In this document: positions 12,201 through 20,523 of the stretch, one piece after another
How the letters are laid out: each line of letters starts with the position of its first letter
How positions within the stretch are numbered: the first letter of the stretch is position 1
Origin: Massilia forsythiae
GTDB taxonomy: Bacteria > Pseudomonadota > Gammaproteobacteria > Burkholderiales > Burkholderiaceae_D
Reading direction: 5' to 3'
DNA length: 64,000 nt
Assembly: GCF_012849555.1 (NCBI RefSeq)
Contig: NZ_CP051685.1
Span: forward strand, 5,704,001-5,768,000
The notes under the pieces: generated by a model
The model's input: the letters and a program-made list of their open reading frames with translations, nothing else
What the model was told of the DNA's origin: nothing
Databases searched by the model: none
Program-made: the position numbers and the translations under genes

Positions 12201-12808
12201 GCCACATCCTCGAAGCGCTCGCCGATGCGCAGCGTCAGCAGGCGCCCGCCGCCCGGGTCGGCCAGCTGGCTACACAGGTCGATGCGCCGGGCCGGCTCGG
12301 GACGCAGGCCGGACAGCACCAGCAGCGCCGCGCCGCCGCGCCGCTCCAGCCGCACGGCGGGGCCGGACGGCACGTCGAAGGCGGCGCCGGGCAGCAGCGG
12401 CTGCAGCGCGGCCAGGCCGCCGTCGGGGGCCATCGATTCGAGCGCGGCGGCGTCCAGCCAGCGCGCGTGGACGGCGATGGTCCAGGCGCCCGCGGCCGCC
12501 AGCGCGATGGCGGCGACGGCGAGCACGGCCAGCGGTCCGGGACGGCGCAGCGTGACGGCGGCGCCGCTGCGCGGCCAGGACGCGCGCCATGCAAGCAGCG
12601 CGGCGTGCAGCCGCGCACCCGGCCACGCAAGCGCCGCGGCGAAGGGCGGCATCCGTGACGGCCGAACGAGCAGCGCGCGATCCATCCGCGACACCGGCGC
12701 GGCCGCCACGCGTGTTGCGCCTGCCGCGCGTACGCCCGCGCGCAAGTTGCGCGCGCGCCGCCGGCGCGTGCGGCTAGCCGCCAGCGCTTCGAATACCGCT
12801 CCGATCAT
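9254..12808 (-). CDS. Large penicillin-binding protein transpeptidase
   Basis: This 1184-residue protein has a basic N-terminus and a single membrane anchor at about 93-113 (a LAVLAVAAIALAAAGAWTI-type segment). Next comes a roughly 500-residue extracytoplasmic region of unknown fold, and then a class B-like transpeptidase domain. All three penicillin-binding motifs are present: SxxK at Ser841-Thr-Phe-Lys844, SxN at Ser928-Leu-Asn930 and KTG at Lys1109-Thr-Gly. RARLTIDLDLQRAAQAALD is the usual strand before the domain. There is no glycosyltransferase domain. It should cross-link peptidoglycan in the periplasm. At about twice the size of PBP2/PBP3, its N-terminal part is unusual. It is the first gene of the cluster, so an Ser/Thr-kinase-coupled control of cell-wall synthesis is a natural hypothesis. 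ATG 12808 follows a GGGGGAACGGG purine run. Confidence 0.88.
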   Translation of the reverse strand: MIGAVFEALAASRTRRRRARNLRAGVRAAGATRVAAAPVSRMDRALLVRPSRMPPFAAALAWPGARLHAALLAWRASWPRSGAAVTLRRPGPLAVLAVAAIALAAAGAWTIAVHARWLDAAALESMAPDGGLAALQPLLPGAAFDVPSGPAVRLERRGGAALLVLSGLRPEPARRIDLCSQLADPGGGRLLTLRIGERFEDVAALAARRAAAGTPLALRNVVLADEAMPRIEIGGAVAGRGMANAALPDAAGAGAVLGAPPLMLRWQGDARWIGDGGAAAPAGGSGTAALHGQGWLLWGGTRALRVLRRPSAACAQTGELVLQLYRPAPGAAQGVAQTAAPAAAQRALVAAFALGTDFAPGAAGSAGSAPGPAEIRLAPGSYRVPQAAPARLEDRQLFEQLRAHGLVRLGAGGLAELAPPDLFAWRAAGPTAWDDVVLDDEARRLLQHVYGRADGDYVREQLRIFNGERRLLAWRVQDAAPADAGAAGADAVAALAATPLAAGAMAAAGMPALPWRADAGGMPAPLAHDMPAAAARLFARLPQGWTPWQRIGAWPAGRSATLRLPLAAPAQGGERLRLMLAGRLLDVRGALLAAAPVPACSGRACRTPDQVQVLDLRLAPGARELALDAASLGLDALAMPGDARYRHLALEHGRLAWQALPAHAGAPAAAPQSPVPAAPALRLEDRSGAPLWRDGAPVDAARGAGLAALLGVHAGQQSGLAGMLGRLPGGAHRARLTIDLDLQRAAQAALDCIGLRRGRWEGGACSGAQAAPDGRQAGLVLLDAETGDILAAAGSGGADLDRLDGARWRELRDFDRADPAASPLRLPAWQHDGGAERSPGSTFKIVSALGLERAARADRSLDALLDGLPLPAINALARARGFDFRTDAPSYPAAAGKAAARITNFRDQGLDRRAQDGRLGLSQALTYSLNTWFAWTGELADRSLLGLPSGGVPDLQPLAPGALDDVRPIVAMARRLGFGQALRLDGGLLPDDYTWSAWDALQATPAAIDPVHTRHELRQMAIGLRMQATPLQMALAAAAVGQGAVVRPRLLADLDGRAAVDAPQQPLGVRLDRVRAGLKGVVDSGTAAGAFGSPGGAGMEAIRRGLSGKTGTAPVGDGRLATVWFTGWLEPHSVPGQAHRLALALFVSRSEATGGEHAAPVAAALLRHLAARGAQKTQAHQAPK

Positions 12809-13021
12809 GGTCCCGTTCCCCCGCGTTCTCGCTCGTGGCAGGCCCTAGCGGGGGGAAGGAAAAAGCGCTGCCGGCATACAGGGCCGGCCGCCTGTCCGGA
12901 GGCGTCTTTTGCGCAGTTCATCCCGCGTTTCGCGCTGCCTGTCGCACGCCGCTGGAAGGCCCGCAACGCCTTGGCTACAGTGACTCCATCGACACCCCGA
13001 TCACCCACAGGAGCCAAGGTC

Positions 13022-13273
13022 ATGAACATCGTCAAGCACATGGAAGCCGCCTTTCTCGTCGTCCTGAGCGTGGCCGGCGCCGCAAGCGTCGCGGTCGACG
13101 CCATCCCGGAAGCCCAGGCCCGCGTGGCGCCGGCCGGCGCTGCGCTTGTCCAGGCCGCGCAGCCTGCCGCCGCGGCGGTGCCGATGGCGGTGGTACACGT
13201 CAGCGCCAAGCGCATGACCGCGGCCGAGAAACAGGCGTCGCTGGCGCGCGAACGCGCCGGCCAGCCGATCTGA
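13022..13273 (+). CDS. Small exported protein of unknown function
   Basis: This 83-residue frame starts at ATG 13022, 10 bases after CAGGAG. The N-terminus (KHMEAAFLVVLSVAGAASVA) is a plausible signal sequence or single membrane helix. The rest is Ala/Val-rich and ends in a short basic-polar stretch with SAKRMTAAEKQASLARER. It is divergent from the transpeptidase gene. No family was recognised; the good ribosome site and codon bias support a real gene. Confidence 0.6.
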   Translation: MNIVKHMEAAFLVVLSVAGAASVAVDAIPEAQARVAPAGAALVQAAQPAAAAVPMAVVHVSAKRMTAAEKQASLARERAGQPI

Positions 13274-13495
13274 TGTCGACGAGCTTGCCCTGCCCCGGCC
13301 GGACGCCACATGCGCGGCGTCCGGCGCACCGGTCAAGCCGGCCGCGCAAGACGCATGGCAGCCGTTTCGCCCGGCCCACAAGCGCCCTACCACATTCTGT
13401 TTCAAATGTAAGGATCTGCTTCAGGCGCCCCGTACGGCAGCGTGCGGCGCTATAGTTCCTCCATCCGCTGTTCGGACTGGAACTGGAGACAGAAC

Positions 13496-13999
13496 ATGAA
13501 ATCGCTTACTCTTGCCGCACTGATCGCCCTCGGCGCCGCCACCGCACCGCTGCCTTCGCTGGCCGCCGGCCAGGTCAACCTGTTCATCGACACCGCGCCG
13601 CCGGCGCCGCTGGTCGAGCGCATCCCGGCGCCGCGCCACGGCTACGTATGGGCGCCGGGCCACTGGGAATGGAACGGCCGCCGCCACACCTGGGCGCGCG
13701 GCTACTGGATCGCCGAGCGTCCCGGCTACGTCTACAGCGCCCCGTCCTGGTACGCCCGCAACGGCGGCTGGTACATGGAACCGGCGCGCTGGACCCCGTA
13801 CGGCCGCGACCGCAACCGCGACGGCATCCCCGACCGCTACGAGTACCGCGGCGGCCCCGGCCGCTGGGATGGACACGGTCCGGACCGCCATGATCGCCCG
13901 CATGGCTGGCGCGACGGCGGCCCGGACCGCCACGACCGCGACGGCGACGGCGTGCCCAACCGCTACGATCACCGCCCGGACAATCCGTACCGGCGTTGA
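13496..13999 (+). CDS. Secreted YXWXGXW-repeat protein with Asp-rich calcium-loop motifs
   Basis: This 167-residue protein has a cleavable signal peptide (ending near LPSLAAG, about residue 24). Three aromatic repeats follow: YVWAPGHWEWNG, HTWARGYWI and a variant around ARNGGWYMEPARW. They match the WXXGXW family of small periplasmic or outer-membrane proteins. The C-terminal third holds two Asp loops, DRNRDGIPDRYEY and DRDGDGVPNRYDH, which look like thrombospondin type-3/EF-hand-like calcium-binding loops within a His/Asp/Arg-rich tail. ATG 13496 follows a CTGGAGACAGAAC leader. A role in envelope stress or surface binding is inference. Confidence 0.8.
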   Translation: MKSLTLAALIALGAATAPLPSLAAGQVNLFIDTAPPAPLVERIPAPRHGYVWAPGHWEWNGRRHTWARGYWIAERPGYVYSAPSWYARNGGWYMEPARWTPYGRDRNRDGIPDRYEYRGGPGRWDGHGPDRHDRPHGWRDGGPDRHDRDGDGVPNRYDHRPDNPYRR

Positions 14000-14044
14000 T
14001 CCCCGATCCCGCCTTACCGGCCCGCGGCAACGCGGGCAGGCCGG

Positions 14045-14076
14045 CAGCGCCGCTTCGTGCGGCGCTGTTTATTTTT
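14045..14076 (+). terminator. Rho-independent terminator
   Basis: A perfect 9-bp GC stem (CAGCGCCGC, loop TTCGT, GCGGCGCTG) is followed by TTTATTTTT. It lies 45 bases after the WXXGXW gene stop and should end that transcript. Confidence 0.85.
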
Positions 14077-14116
14077 GGAAATCCACTTCCACGCCGAAAC
14101 CGGTTATCCTGCCGGC

Positions 14117-14941
14117 ATGGATGAAACGATCGACCTGCACCATCTCGCCTTCAAGAGCGAACGCGCGGCCAGCCGGCGCCTGGCACGCACGCAAGGGCTG
14201 AGCGAAGAACAAGCCCTGCGCCGCACGCTGGAACTGAACGCCGGCCGAGCCGGCCTGGCGGCGCTGGTCGCCAGCCGCACTGCCCTACGCGACGGCGAAG
14301 AACAGCGCGCCGCTGCCCGCGACGTGGCGCGTGATGCCGTGCGCGCCGCCGGCGCCGCCCGACGCGAAGCCGCACGCCGCCTGCGCCACGGCGAACCGCC
14401 CGATGGGAGTGATGCCGCGACCGGCCTGCCTGTCGCCGCCGCATCGGGCAACGGCGATGCCGCCATCAGACCGCCCACCAGCGCGCCCACCGCCGGCACC
14501 ACCGCCTGGCGCGCCTGGTTCGACGGTTCCGCGCGCCCGAATCCCGGCCGCTGCGCCATCGGCGCCGTGCTGCTGGGCCCGGACGGCCGGCGCGTCGAAC
14601 TAGCGCAGGACGCCGGCTACGGCAGCAGCAGCGACGCCGAATACCGCGCCCTGATCGCGCTGCTGCAGGCGGCGCTGGCGCACGGCGCGCGCGCGCTGAC
14701 CGTGTACGGCGACAGCCGCGTCGTCATCGACGACGTCAACGGTCCCGATGCCCTGGCCGCGCGCGTGCTGGCCGGCTACCGCGCCCAGGTGCGGGCGCTG
14801 GCCGCGCGCTTCGACCCGTTGTATTTGCGCTGGGTGCCGCGCCACCGCAACACCCAGGCAGACGCCCTTGCGCAGCAGGCCGGCAACCGCCCCGCCCCCG
14901 CCCCGACCGACACCGTTCACGCTACCGATACCGATGCCTAG
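14117..14941 (+). CDS. RNase HI-like protein with an N-terminal extension
   Basis: The protein has 274 residues from ATG 14117. The C-terminal 140 residues are an RVT_3/RNase H fold with the four acidic positions: Asp136 in FDGSARPNPG, Glu in SDAEYRAL, Asp in VYGDSRVV and Asp in RNTQADALA. The enzyme should cut RNA in RNA:DNA hybrids. The N-terminal 130 residues (helical, Ala/Arg-rich, with LSEEQALRRTLELNAG) replace the short HBD seen in some relatives. An in-frame ATG at 14057 lies inside the upstream terminator, so the later start is preferred. The stop overlaps the HD-domain gene start. Confidence 0.85.
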   Translation: MDETIDLHHLAFKSERAASRRLARTQGLSEEQALRRTLELNAGRAGLAALVASRTALRDGEEQRAAARDVARDAVRAAGAARREAARRLRHGEPPDGSDAATGLPVAAASGNGDAAIRPPTSAPTAGTTAWRAWFDGSARPNPGRCAIGAVLLGPDGRRVELAQDAGYGSSSDAEYRALIALLQAALAHGARALTVYGDSRVVIDDVNGPDALAARVLAGYRAQVRALAARFDPLYLRWVPRHRNTQADALAQQAGNRPAPAPTDTVHATDTDA

Positions 14942-15629
14942 TTTTCCCATGACGCCCGAACTGGACGCCTGGCGCACCCGCCTGGCCGCGCTGGCCGCCG
15001 CCGTCGCGCAAGCGGATGCCGGCGCCAGCGACGGCGCCCACGACGCCAACCACCTCGAGCGCGTCTGGCGCAACGCGCGGGCGCTGCTGCCGGACCATCC
15101 GCACGCCGACGCGCTGACCGTGCTGGCCGCCTGCTACCTGCACGACCTGGTCAACGTACCCAAGAACGACCCGCGCCGCAGCCGCGCCTCGCGCCTGTCG
15201 GCCGAACTGGCGCGGCGCGAACTGGCGGCGCTCGCCTTTCCGCCTGCGAAGCTGGACGGCGTCGCCCACGCGATCGAGGCGCACAGCTTTTCCGCCGCGA
15301 TTCCCGCCACCACCATCGAGGCGCAGATCGTGCAGGATGCCGACCGCCTGGACGGCCTGGGCGCGGTCGGACTGGCGCGCATGTTCTACATCGCCGGGCG
15401 CATGGGCAGCGCGCTGGCGCACGGCGCCGATCCGCTCGCGGCCGCGCGCCCGCTCGACGACCGCGCCTACGCGCTCGACCACGTGCCGGCCAAGCTGGCC
15501 CTGTTGCCGGGCATGATGCAGACCGCCGCCGGACGCCGCGTCGCCGAGCGGCGCCTGGCCCTGCTGGAAGACTTCCGCAGCGCCTTCGCCGACGAGTGGG
15601 CCGGCGGCGCAACAGCGGCCCCGGAATAA
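14934..15629 (+). CDS. HD-domain phosphohydrolase
   Basis: The protein is 231 residues from ATG 14934, which overlaps the previous stop; ATG 14949 is an equally possible start. Metal ligands of the HD fold are visible: His in HDANHLERVWRNA, the HD pair in CYLHDLVNVP, and the distal Asp in IVQDADRLDGLG. This pattern is that of the small YedJ/YpgQ-like metal-dependent phosphohydrolases that act on nucleotides or similar phosphoesters. The exact substrate cannot be read from sequence. It is translationally coupled to the RNase H-like gene, which suggests a shared nucleic-acid or nucleotide salvage role. Confidence 0.85.
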   Translation: MPSFPMTPELDAWRTRLAALAAAVAQADAGASDGAHDANHLERVWRNARALLPDHPHADALTVLAACYLHDLVNVPKNDPRRSRASRLSAELARRELAALAFPPAKLDGVAHAIEAHSFSAAIPATTIEAQIVQDADRLDGLGAVGLARMFYIAGRMGSALAHGADPLAAARPLDDRAYALDHVPAKLALLPGMMQTAAGRRVAERRLALLEDFRSAFADEWAGGATAAPE

Positions 15630-15690
15630 GCGCGGCAGCGGCCGCAAGCGGTGTTACCATCGGGCGTCTCGCCATTGCAACGGGAAGTCC

Positions 15691-16959
15691 ATGGATACCA
15701 GCGCGACCCTCGCCAAGGCCCCGGCCGGCAACCTGAAGTTCGTCCTGATCTGCGTCTTCATCGACCTGCTCGGCGTCGGCCTGATCGTGCCGGTGCTGCC
15801 GGCCCTGGTCGGCGAGTACGCGCACGGACGCGAGCAGCAGGCGCTGTGGTTCGGCATCCTGGCCGCCGTGTGGGCGCTGATGCAGTTCCTGTGCATGCCC
15901 GTCATCGGCATGGCCAGCGACCGCCTCGGGCGGCGCCCGGTGCTGCTGTATTCGATGGCCGGCATGTGTGCGGCCTTTCTCAGCACCGCGCTGGCGCCGA
16001 ACCTGGCCTGGCTGTTCCTCGGGCGCGTGCTGGGCGGCGCTTCCTCGGCCAGCATGGCGGTGGCCTCGGCCTACGCCGCCGACGTCTCGGCGCCGGAAGA
16101 GCGGGCGAAGAACTTCGGCAAGGTCGGCGCCGCCTTCGGCCTGGGCTTCATCTGCGGGCCAGTGCTGGGCGGCCTGCTCGGCAACGTCGGCCTGCACCTG
16201 CCGTTCTACGTCGCCGCCGCCCTGGCCGCCGCCAACTTCGTGTACGGCGCCGTCGCGGTGCCGGAATCGCTGCCGGCCGAGCGGCGCGCGCCGTTCCGGC
16301 TGGCGCGCCTGAATCCGTTCGCCGCCCTGCTACGCTTGCTGCGACGGCGCGACGTGCGCGGCCTGGTCGCGGTGTACACGCTGGTGTCGTTCGCCCAGAT
16401 GACGTTGCAGGCCACCTTCGTGCTGTATTCCAGCTTCCGCTTCGGCTGGACCCCGCGCGAGAACGGCGTGGCGCTGTGCTGCGTCGGCTTGACGTCGTTC
16501 CTGGTGCAGGCGCGCCTGCTGGGACCGCTGATCCGGCGCTTCGGCGAGCGGCGCCTGGCGCTGGCCGGCATGAGTTCCGGCGCCTGCGCCTTTTTGCTGT
16601 ACGGCCTGGCCACGCGGGGCTGGATGCTGTATGCGATCATCCTGTGCAACCTGCTGTCGTTCGCGGTGGTGCCGACGCTGCAGGGCATCCTGTCGAAGGA
16701 CGCCGCGCCGCGCGAGCAGGGAGAATTGATGGGGTCCCTGCAATCGATCGCCAGCCTGGGGCTGATCGTGATGCCGCTGGTCGGCACCCGCATCCTGGGC
16801 GCGGTCGGCCACCTGCCGCCGCAGGACTGGCGCATCGGCAGCAGTTTCTACCTGTGCGCGGCGATGCAGGCGGCGGCGATCCTGGCCGCGTGGCGCGTAT
16901 TGCGGCCGGGCGCGCCGGCCACGCCTGCCGCGCCCCCGCCCGCCTCCCACCGTTTATAA
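15691..16959 (+). CDS. MFS drug exporter of the TetA/TCR group
   Basis: This 422-residue protein has the hydrophobic pattern of a 12-helix major facilitator. Loop 2-3 carries motif A as GMASDRLGRRPVL, and FGLGFICGPVLGGLLG in helix 5 is the antiporter motif C. The sequence resembles TetA(A/B)-type proton-coupled exporters, but the substrate may be any hydrophobic compound. It stands alone between the HD gene and psd. No TetR-like regulator lies beside it, so it is probably a housekeeping or silent efflux pump and not an acquired tetracycline determinant. Confidence 0.88.
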   Translation: MDTSATLAKAPAGNLKFVLICVFIDLLGVGLIVPVLPALVGEYAHGREQQALWFGILAAVWALMQFLCMPVIGMASDRLGRRPVLLYSMAGMCAAFLSTALAPNLAWLFLGRVLGGASSASMAVASAYAADVSAPEERAKNFGKVGAAFGLGFICGPVLGGLLGNVGLHLPFYVAAALAAANFVYGAVAVPESLPAERRAPFRLARLNPFAALLRLLRRRDVRGLVAVYTLVSFAQMTLQATFVLYSSFRFGWTPRENGVALCCVGLTSFLVQARLLGPLIRRFGERRLALAGMSSGACAFLLYGLATRGWMLYAIILCNLLSFAVVPTLQGILSKDAAPREQGELMGSLQSIASLGLIVMPLVGTRILGAVGHLPPQDWRIGSSFYLCAAMQAAAILAAWRVLRPGAPATPAAPPPASHRL

Positions 16960-16986
16960 TTCGCCGTCAACATCACGAGGATTGCC

Positions 16987-17838
16987 GTGTCCGATCGCTT
17001 CAAAGTCCTGCCCCAGTACCTGCTGCCCAAGCAGCGCCTCACCACCTTCGCCGGCCGCGTCGCTGGCGCCAAGGGCGGATCGATGACGACCCGGCTGATC
17101 CGCTGGTTCGTGGGCAAGTACGGCGTCAACATGGCGGAAGCGGAAAATCCGGACGTCGCCAGCTACGCCAGCTTCAACGAATTCTTCACCCGTCCGCTCA
17201 AGGCCGGCGTGCGGCCGCTGGCGGCGGCCGACTTCGTGTGCCCGGTGGACGGCGCCATCAGCCAGTTCGGCGCCATCGACGACCACCACATCCTGCAGGC
17301 CAAGGGCCACCGCTTCACCACCACCGAACTGGTCGGCGGGGACGCGTCGCTGGCGGCGCAGTTCCGCCACGGCAGCTTCGCCAACCTGTACCTGTCGCCC
17401 AAGGATTACCACCGCCTGCACATGCCCTGCGACGGCCGCCTGACGCGCATGATCTACGTGCCGGGCGCGCTGTTCTCGGTCAATCCGACCACCGCGCGCG
17501 GCGTGCCCAACCTGTTCGCGCGCAACGAGCGCGTGGTGTGCGTGTTTGAAAGCGCACAGTTCGGCCCGTTCGTGCTGGTGCTGGTCGGCGCCACCATCGT
17601 CGGCAGCATGGCCACCGTGTGGCACGGCGTGGTCAACCCCAAGCGTCCGCAGAAAATCAGCGAATGGACCTACGACGACCGGGACATCGTGCTGAAGAAG
17701 GGTGACGAGATGGGCCGCTTCCTGCTGGGCTCGACCATCGTCATGCTGTTCCAGGCGAATACGATCGGCTTCAACCCGGACTGGGCGCCGGAGCGTTCGG
17801 TGCGCCTGGGCGAATCGATGGGGAACAAGCCGGCCTGA
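16987..17838 (+). CDS. psd: Phosphatidylserine decarboxylase proenzyme
   Basis: This 283-residue protein uses GTG 16987, preceded by CACGAGG. It converts phosphatidylserine to phosphatidylethanolamine at the inner membrane. The self-cleavage motif LGST places the future pyruvoyl Ser at 249. The catalytic Asp (PVDGAISQFG) and His (DYHRLHMP) of the autoprocessing triad are conserved. FFTRPLK near residue 67 and NERVVCVFE are further family marks. Its length is normal for the type I bacterial enzyme. Confidence 0.97.
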   Translation: MSDRFKVLPQYLLPKQRLTTFAGRVAGAKGGSMTTRLIRWFVGKYGVNMAEAENPDVASYASFNEFFTRPLKAGVRPLAAADFVCPVDGAISQFGAIDDHHILQAKGHRFTTTELVGGDASLAAQFRHGSFANLYLSPKDYHRLHMPCDGRLTRMIYVPGALFSVNPTTARGVPNLFARNERVVCVFESAQFGPFVLVLVGATIVGSMATVWHGVVNPKRPQKISEWTYDDRDIVLKKGDEMGRFLLGSTIVMLFQANTIGFNPDWAPERSVRLGESMGNKPA

Positions 17839-17885
17839 GCGGCCGGCGTGAGCGACTGGCCCTGCAGGCGCCGGGCCGGCACGCC

Positions 17886-18797
17886 CTATTGCCTGGCCTG
17901 CTGCTCCTTGCAAAACATATCTTCCATCATGTCCAGGAATACCCGGGTCTTGGCCGGCATCAGGCGCCGCCCTGGGAACACGGCCCAGCCGACCGCGCTC
18001 GGCATCTCCCATTCCGGCAGCACGCGCACCAGTTCGCCCTTCTTGAGGTAGGACGCCGCGAACAGGTCGGAACTGAGGGCGATGCCGGCGCCGCCGCAGG
18101 CGATGCGCGCCAGCAGCTCCGGCGAATTCGCGGTCAGGCGCGCCTGCAGGCCGCGTTCCCACTGCGTCTTGCCGCGCTGCAGCTTCCACGGCGCCGGGCC
18201 GCCGCTGCGGCTCAGGATGCACAGCACATCGTGCTGCAGCAGGTCGTCCGGATGCTCGGGCAAGCCGCGCCGGGCGATGTACGCCGGCGCCGCGTACAGT
18301 CCGAAGCGCTCCAGCGCCACCCGGCGCGCCGCCAGGGTCGAATCTTCCGGCAGGTCGCCCATGCGGATGGCGATGTCGAAGCCTTCCGCCACCAGGTCGA
18401 CCCGGCGCGGCGACAAATCCAGTTCCAGCGATACCGCCGGATAGCGCTCGGTGAAGCGCGCGATCAGCTCGGTCATGCCGATGTTGGCAAAGTCGTGCGG
18501 CATCGAGATGCGCAGCTTGCCGCTGGGCGCGGCCTGGCGGTGCTGCGCCAGCGCGCCGGCCGCCTCGACCTCGTCCGCCACCCTTCTCGCATGCTCGAGC
18601 AGGCTGGCGCCGAACTCGGTCAGCATCAGCCGGCGCGTGGTGCGCTGCAACAGGCGTTCGCCCAGGCGCGCTTCCAGCAGCGCGATGCGGCGCGACACGG
18701 TCGACTTGGGCAGGTCGAGGCGCTGCGCCGCCATGCTGAAGCTACCCGCCTGCACGATGCGCGCGAACAGCAGCAAATCGTTCGGTTCCAGGTCCAT
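17886..18797 (-). CDS. LysR-family transcriptional regulator
   Basis: This 303-residue protein has an N-terminal winged helix-turn-helix (FSMAAQRLDLPKSTVSRRIALLEARLGERLLQRTTR split over about 20-55) and a C-terminal substrate-binding fold with SGKLRISMPHDF and DIAIRMGDL. It is divergent from the azoreductase gene with a 132-base shared region, the classic LTTR layout, so it probably controls that gene and perhaps the pirin gene beyond. This resembles the regulators that sense quinones and electrophiles upstream of azoR and pirin genes. Confidence 0.93.
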   Translation of the reverse strand: MDLEPNDLLLFARIVQAGSFSMAAQRLDLPKSTVSRRIALLEARLGERLLQRTTRRLMLTEFGASLLEHARRVADEVEAAGALAQHRQAAPSGKLRISMPHDFANIGMTELIARFTERYPAVSLELDLSPRRVDLVAEGFDIAIRMGDLPEDSTLAARRVALERFGLYAAPAYIARRGLPEHPDDLLQHDVLCILSRSGGPAPWKLQRGKTQWERGLQARLTANSPELLARIACGGAGIALSSDLFAASYLKKGELVRVLPEWEMPSAVGWAVFPGRRLMPAKTRVFLDMMEDMFCKEQQARQ

Positions 18798-18815
18798 GGC
18801 GGCGATTGTTCCATC

Positions 18816-18833
18816 GGATGAATAATGTTATCC
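18816..18833. promoter_or_regulatory. Candidate LysR-type operator
   Basis: GGATGAATAATGTTATCC is an interrupted palindrome (GGAT, 10 bases, ATCC) inside a short A+T-rich patch between the divergent LysR and azoreductase starts. It has the size and position of a LysR recognition site. The assignment rests only on symmetry and location. Confidence 0.45.
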
Positions 18834-18929
18834 ATTCTATCGCCTTCCCCATTGGTTTTGGAACCGTTAAAGTGTCTCCATCGCAATAGGCATGCATCCG
18901 GCATGACTGGCATCCACGGAGGAAGACCC

Positions 18930-19523
18930 ATGAACATCCTGCAAATCAACTCGAGCGTGCGCGGCGCGGATTCGGAATCGACCCGCGTGGCCAGCCGGAT
19001 CGTCGCCCGCCTGCGCGCCGCCCACCCGGATGCGCGCGTCAGCGTGCGCGACCTGGGCGCCCAGCCGCACCCGGAACTGGACGGCGCCGCATTGGGCGCG
19101 CTGTTCACCCCGGCCGAAAGCCGCTCCGCAGGCCAGGCCGCGCGCGTGGCGCTGGACGACACCCTGATCGCCGAAGCGCAGGCCGCCGACGTGATCGTGA
19201 TCGGCGCGCCGATGTACAACTTCGGCATGCCTGTGCAATTGAAGGCCTGGTTCGACGCCATCTGCCGCGCCGGCGTCACCTTCCGCTATACCGAGACCGG
19301 TCCGGAAGGCCTGCTGAAGAACAAGAAGGTCTACGTGGCCACCGCGCGCGGCGGCATCTACCCGGCCGACGCCGACCCGCAAGTGCCGCACATCCGCATG
19401 CTGCTGAACTTCCTCGGCATGAGCGACTCGACCTTCGTCTACTCGTCGGGTATGTCGATGGGGCCGGACGCCGCGGCCAAGGCCCAGGCCGACGCCGACG
19501 CCGCCGTCGCCGCCCTGGCCTGA
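18930..19523 (+). CDS. azoR: FMN-dependent NADH azoreductase
   Basis: This 197-residue flavodoxin-fold protein opens MNILQINSSVRGADSES, the FMN phosphate loop of AzoR. It also has GAPMYNFGMPVQLKAWFD, the signature stretch over the flavin, and TARGGIY. A strong GGAGGAAG ribosome site lies 4 bases before ATG 18930. The family reduces azo dyes and quinones by two-electron transfer, protecting against thiol and quinone stress. The divergent LysR gene and the following pirin gene fit an electrophile-response unit. Confidence 0.93.
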   Translation: MNILQINSSVRGADSESTRVASRIVARLRAAHPDARVSVRDLGAQPHPELDGAALGALFTPAESRSAGQAARVALDDTLIAEAQAADVIVIGAPMYNFGMPVQLKAWFDAICRAGVTFRYTETGPEGLLKNKKVYVATARGGIYPADADPQVPHIRMLLNFLGMSDSTFVYSSGMSMGPDAAAKAQADADAAVAALA

Positions 19524-19620
19524 CGCGCCGGCAGCAAGCTTGTCTGCACGGGCCGGCTGCGCCAGCGGGCGCAGCCGGACGTTCATCACGACCGCAACGA
19601 AGCCATGACGGGAGCGCCAT

Positions 19621-20523
19621 ATGCACCAGCAAGCCAGCAATGAAGAGACGGTCGCGGACGCGAGCGTGACCCGCAGCCGCGGCGTCGAGCGCGTGCTCGG
19701 CGGCCAGTTCGTGATGGATGGCGCCGGCGTCAAGATCAACCGCGTGCTGACCCAGCCGCTGCAGCGCCGCCTGGACCCGTTCCTGATGCTGGACGCGTTC
19801 GGCAGCGACCGCGCCGGCGACTACATCGCCGGTTTCCCGGAACACCCGCACCGCGGTTTCGAGACCGTCACCTACATGCTGAGCGGGCGCATGCGCCACC
19901 GCGACAGCGCCGGCAATGAAGGCCTGGTCACCGATGGCGGCGTGCAGTGGATGACGGCCGGGCGCGGCGTGGTCCATTCCGAGATGCCGGAACAGAACGA
20001 GGGCCTGATGGAAGGGTTCCAGCTGTGGCTGAACCTGCCGTCCGGCGACAAGATGGGCGAACCCTGGTACCGCGACATTCCGTCCGGGGACCTGCCGCGC
20101 TTCACCCTGGCGGACGGCGCCGCGGTGCGGGTGATCGCCGGCAGCAGCCACGGCGTGACCGGCGCCGTGCAGCGCGCAGGCACGCTGCCGCTGTACCTGG
20201 ACATTCATCTGCCGCCCGGCGCCGGCCTGGCGCAGCCGCTGCCGGCCGGGCACAACGCCTTTTTGTACGTCTACCGCGGCGAGGTCGTGGTCGAGGGCAA
20301 GGGCGTGGCGCAGGGCCGCATGGCGATCCTGGACAATGCGCAAGGCGCGGACGGGGTGCGCATCAAGGCGGCTGGAGGGTCCGGCCAGGGCGCGCGCCTG
20401 CTGCTGCTCGCCGGACGCCCGCTGAACGAGCCGATCGCGCAATACGGGCCGTTCGTGATGAATACCCAGGCCGAAGTGTTCCAGGCCGTCGAGGATTTCC
20501 GCGCCGGACGTTTCGGCGCGTAG
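19621..20523 (+). CDS. Pirin-family protein
   Basis: This 300-residue bicupin has the N-terminal pirin metal-site sequence PEHPHRGFETVTYMLSG (His, His) with later His and Glu in GRGVVHSEMP. DPFLMLDAFG and FQLWLNLP are family signatures. Pirins bind iron; several have quercetin dioxygenase activity or act in redox regulation. It lies 97 bases after the azoreductase gene and may share its control. ATG 19621 follows a CGGGAGCG site. The stop codon sits in a short tandem repeat. Confidence 0.92.
   Translation: MHQQASNEETVADASVTRSRGVERVLGGQFVMDGAGVKINRVLTQPLQRRLDPFLMLDAFGSDRAGDYIAGFPEHPHRGFETVTYMLSGRMRHRDSAGNEGLVTDGGVQWMTAGRGVVHSEMPEQNEGLMEGFQLWLNLPSGDKMGEPWYRDIPSGDLPRFTLADGAAVRVIAGSSHGVTGAVQRAGTLPLYLDIHLPPGAGLAQPLPAGHNAFLYVYRGEVVVEGKGVAQGRMAILDNAQGADGVRIKAAGGSGQGARLLLLAGRPLNEPIAQYGPFVMNTQAEVFQAVEDFRAGRFGA

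Noticed and set aside
15691..16959. Acquired tetracycline-resistance gene
   Set aside because: The protein has TetA-like motifs, but there is no tetR, no mobile element, and base composition matches the chromosome.
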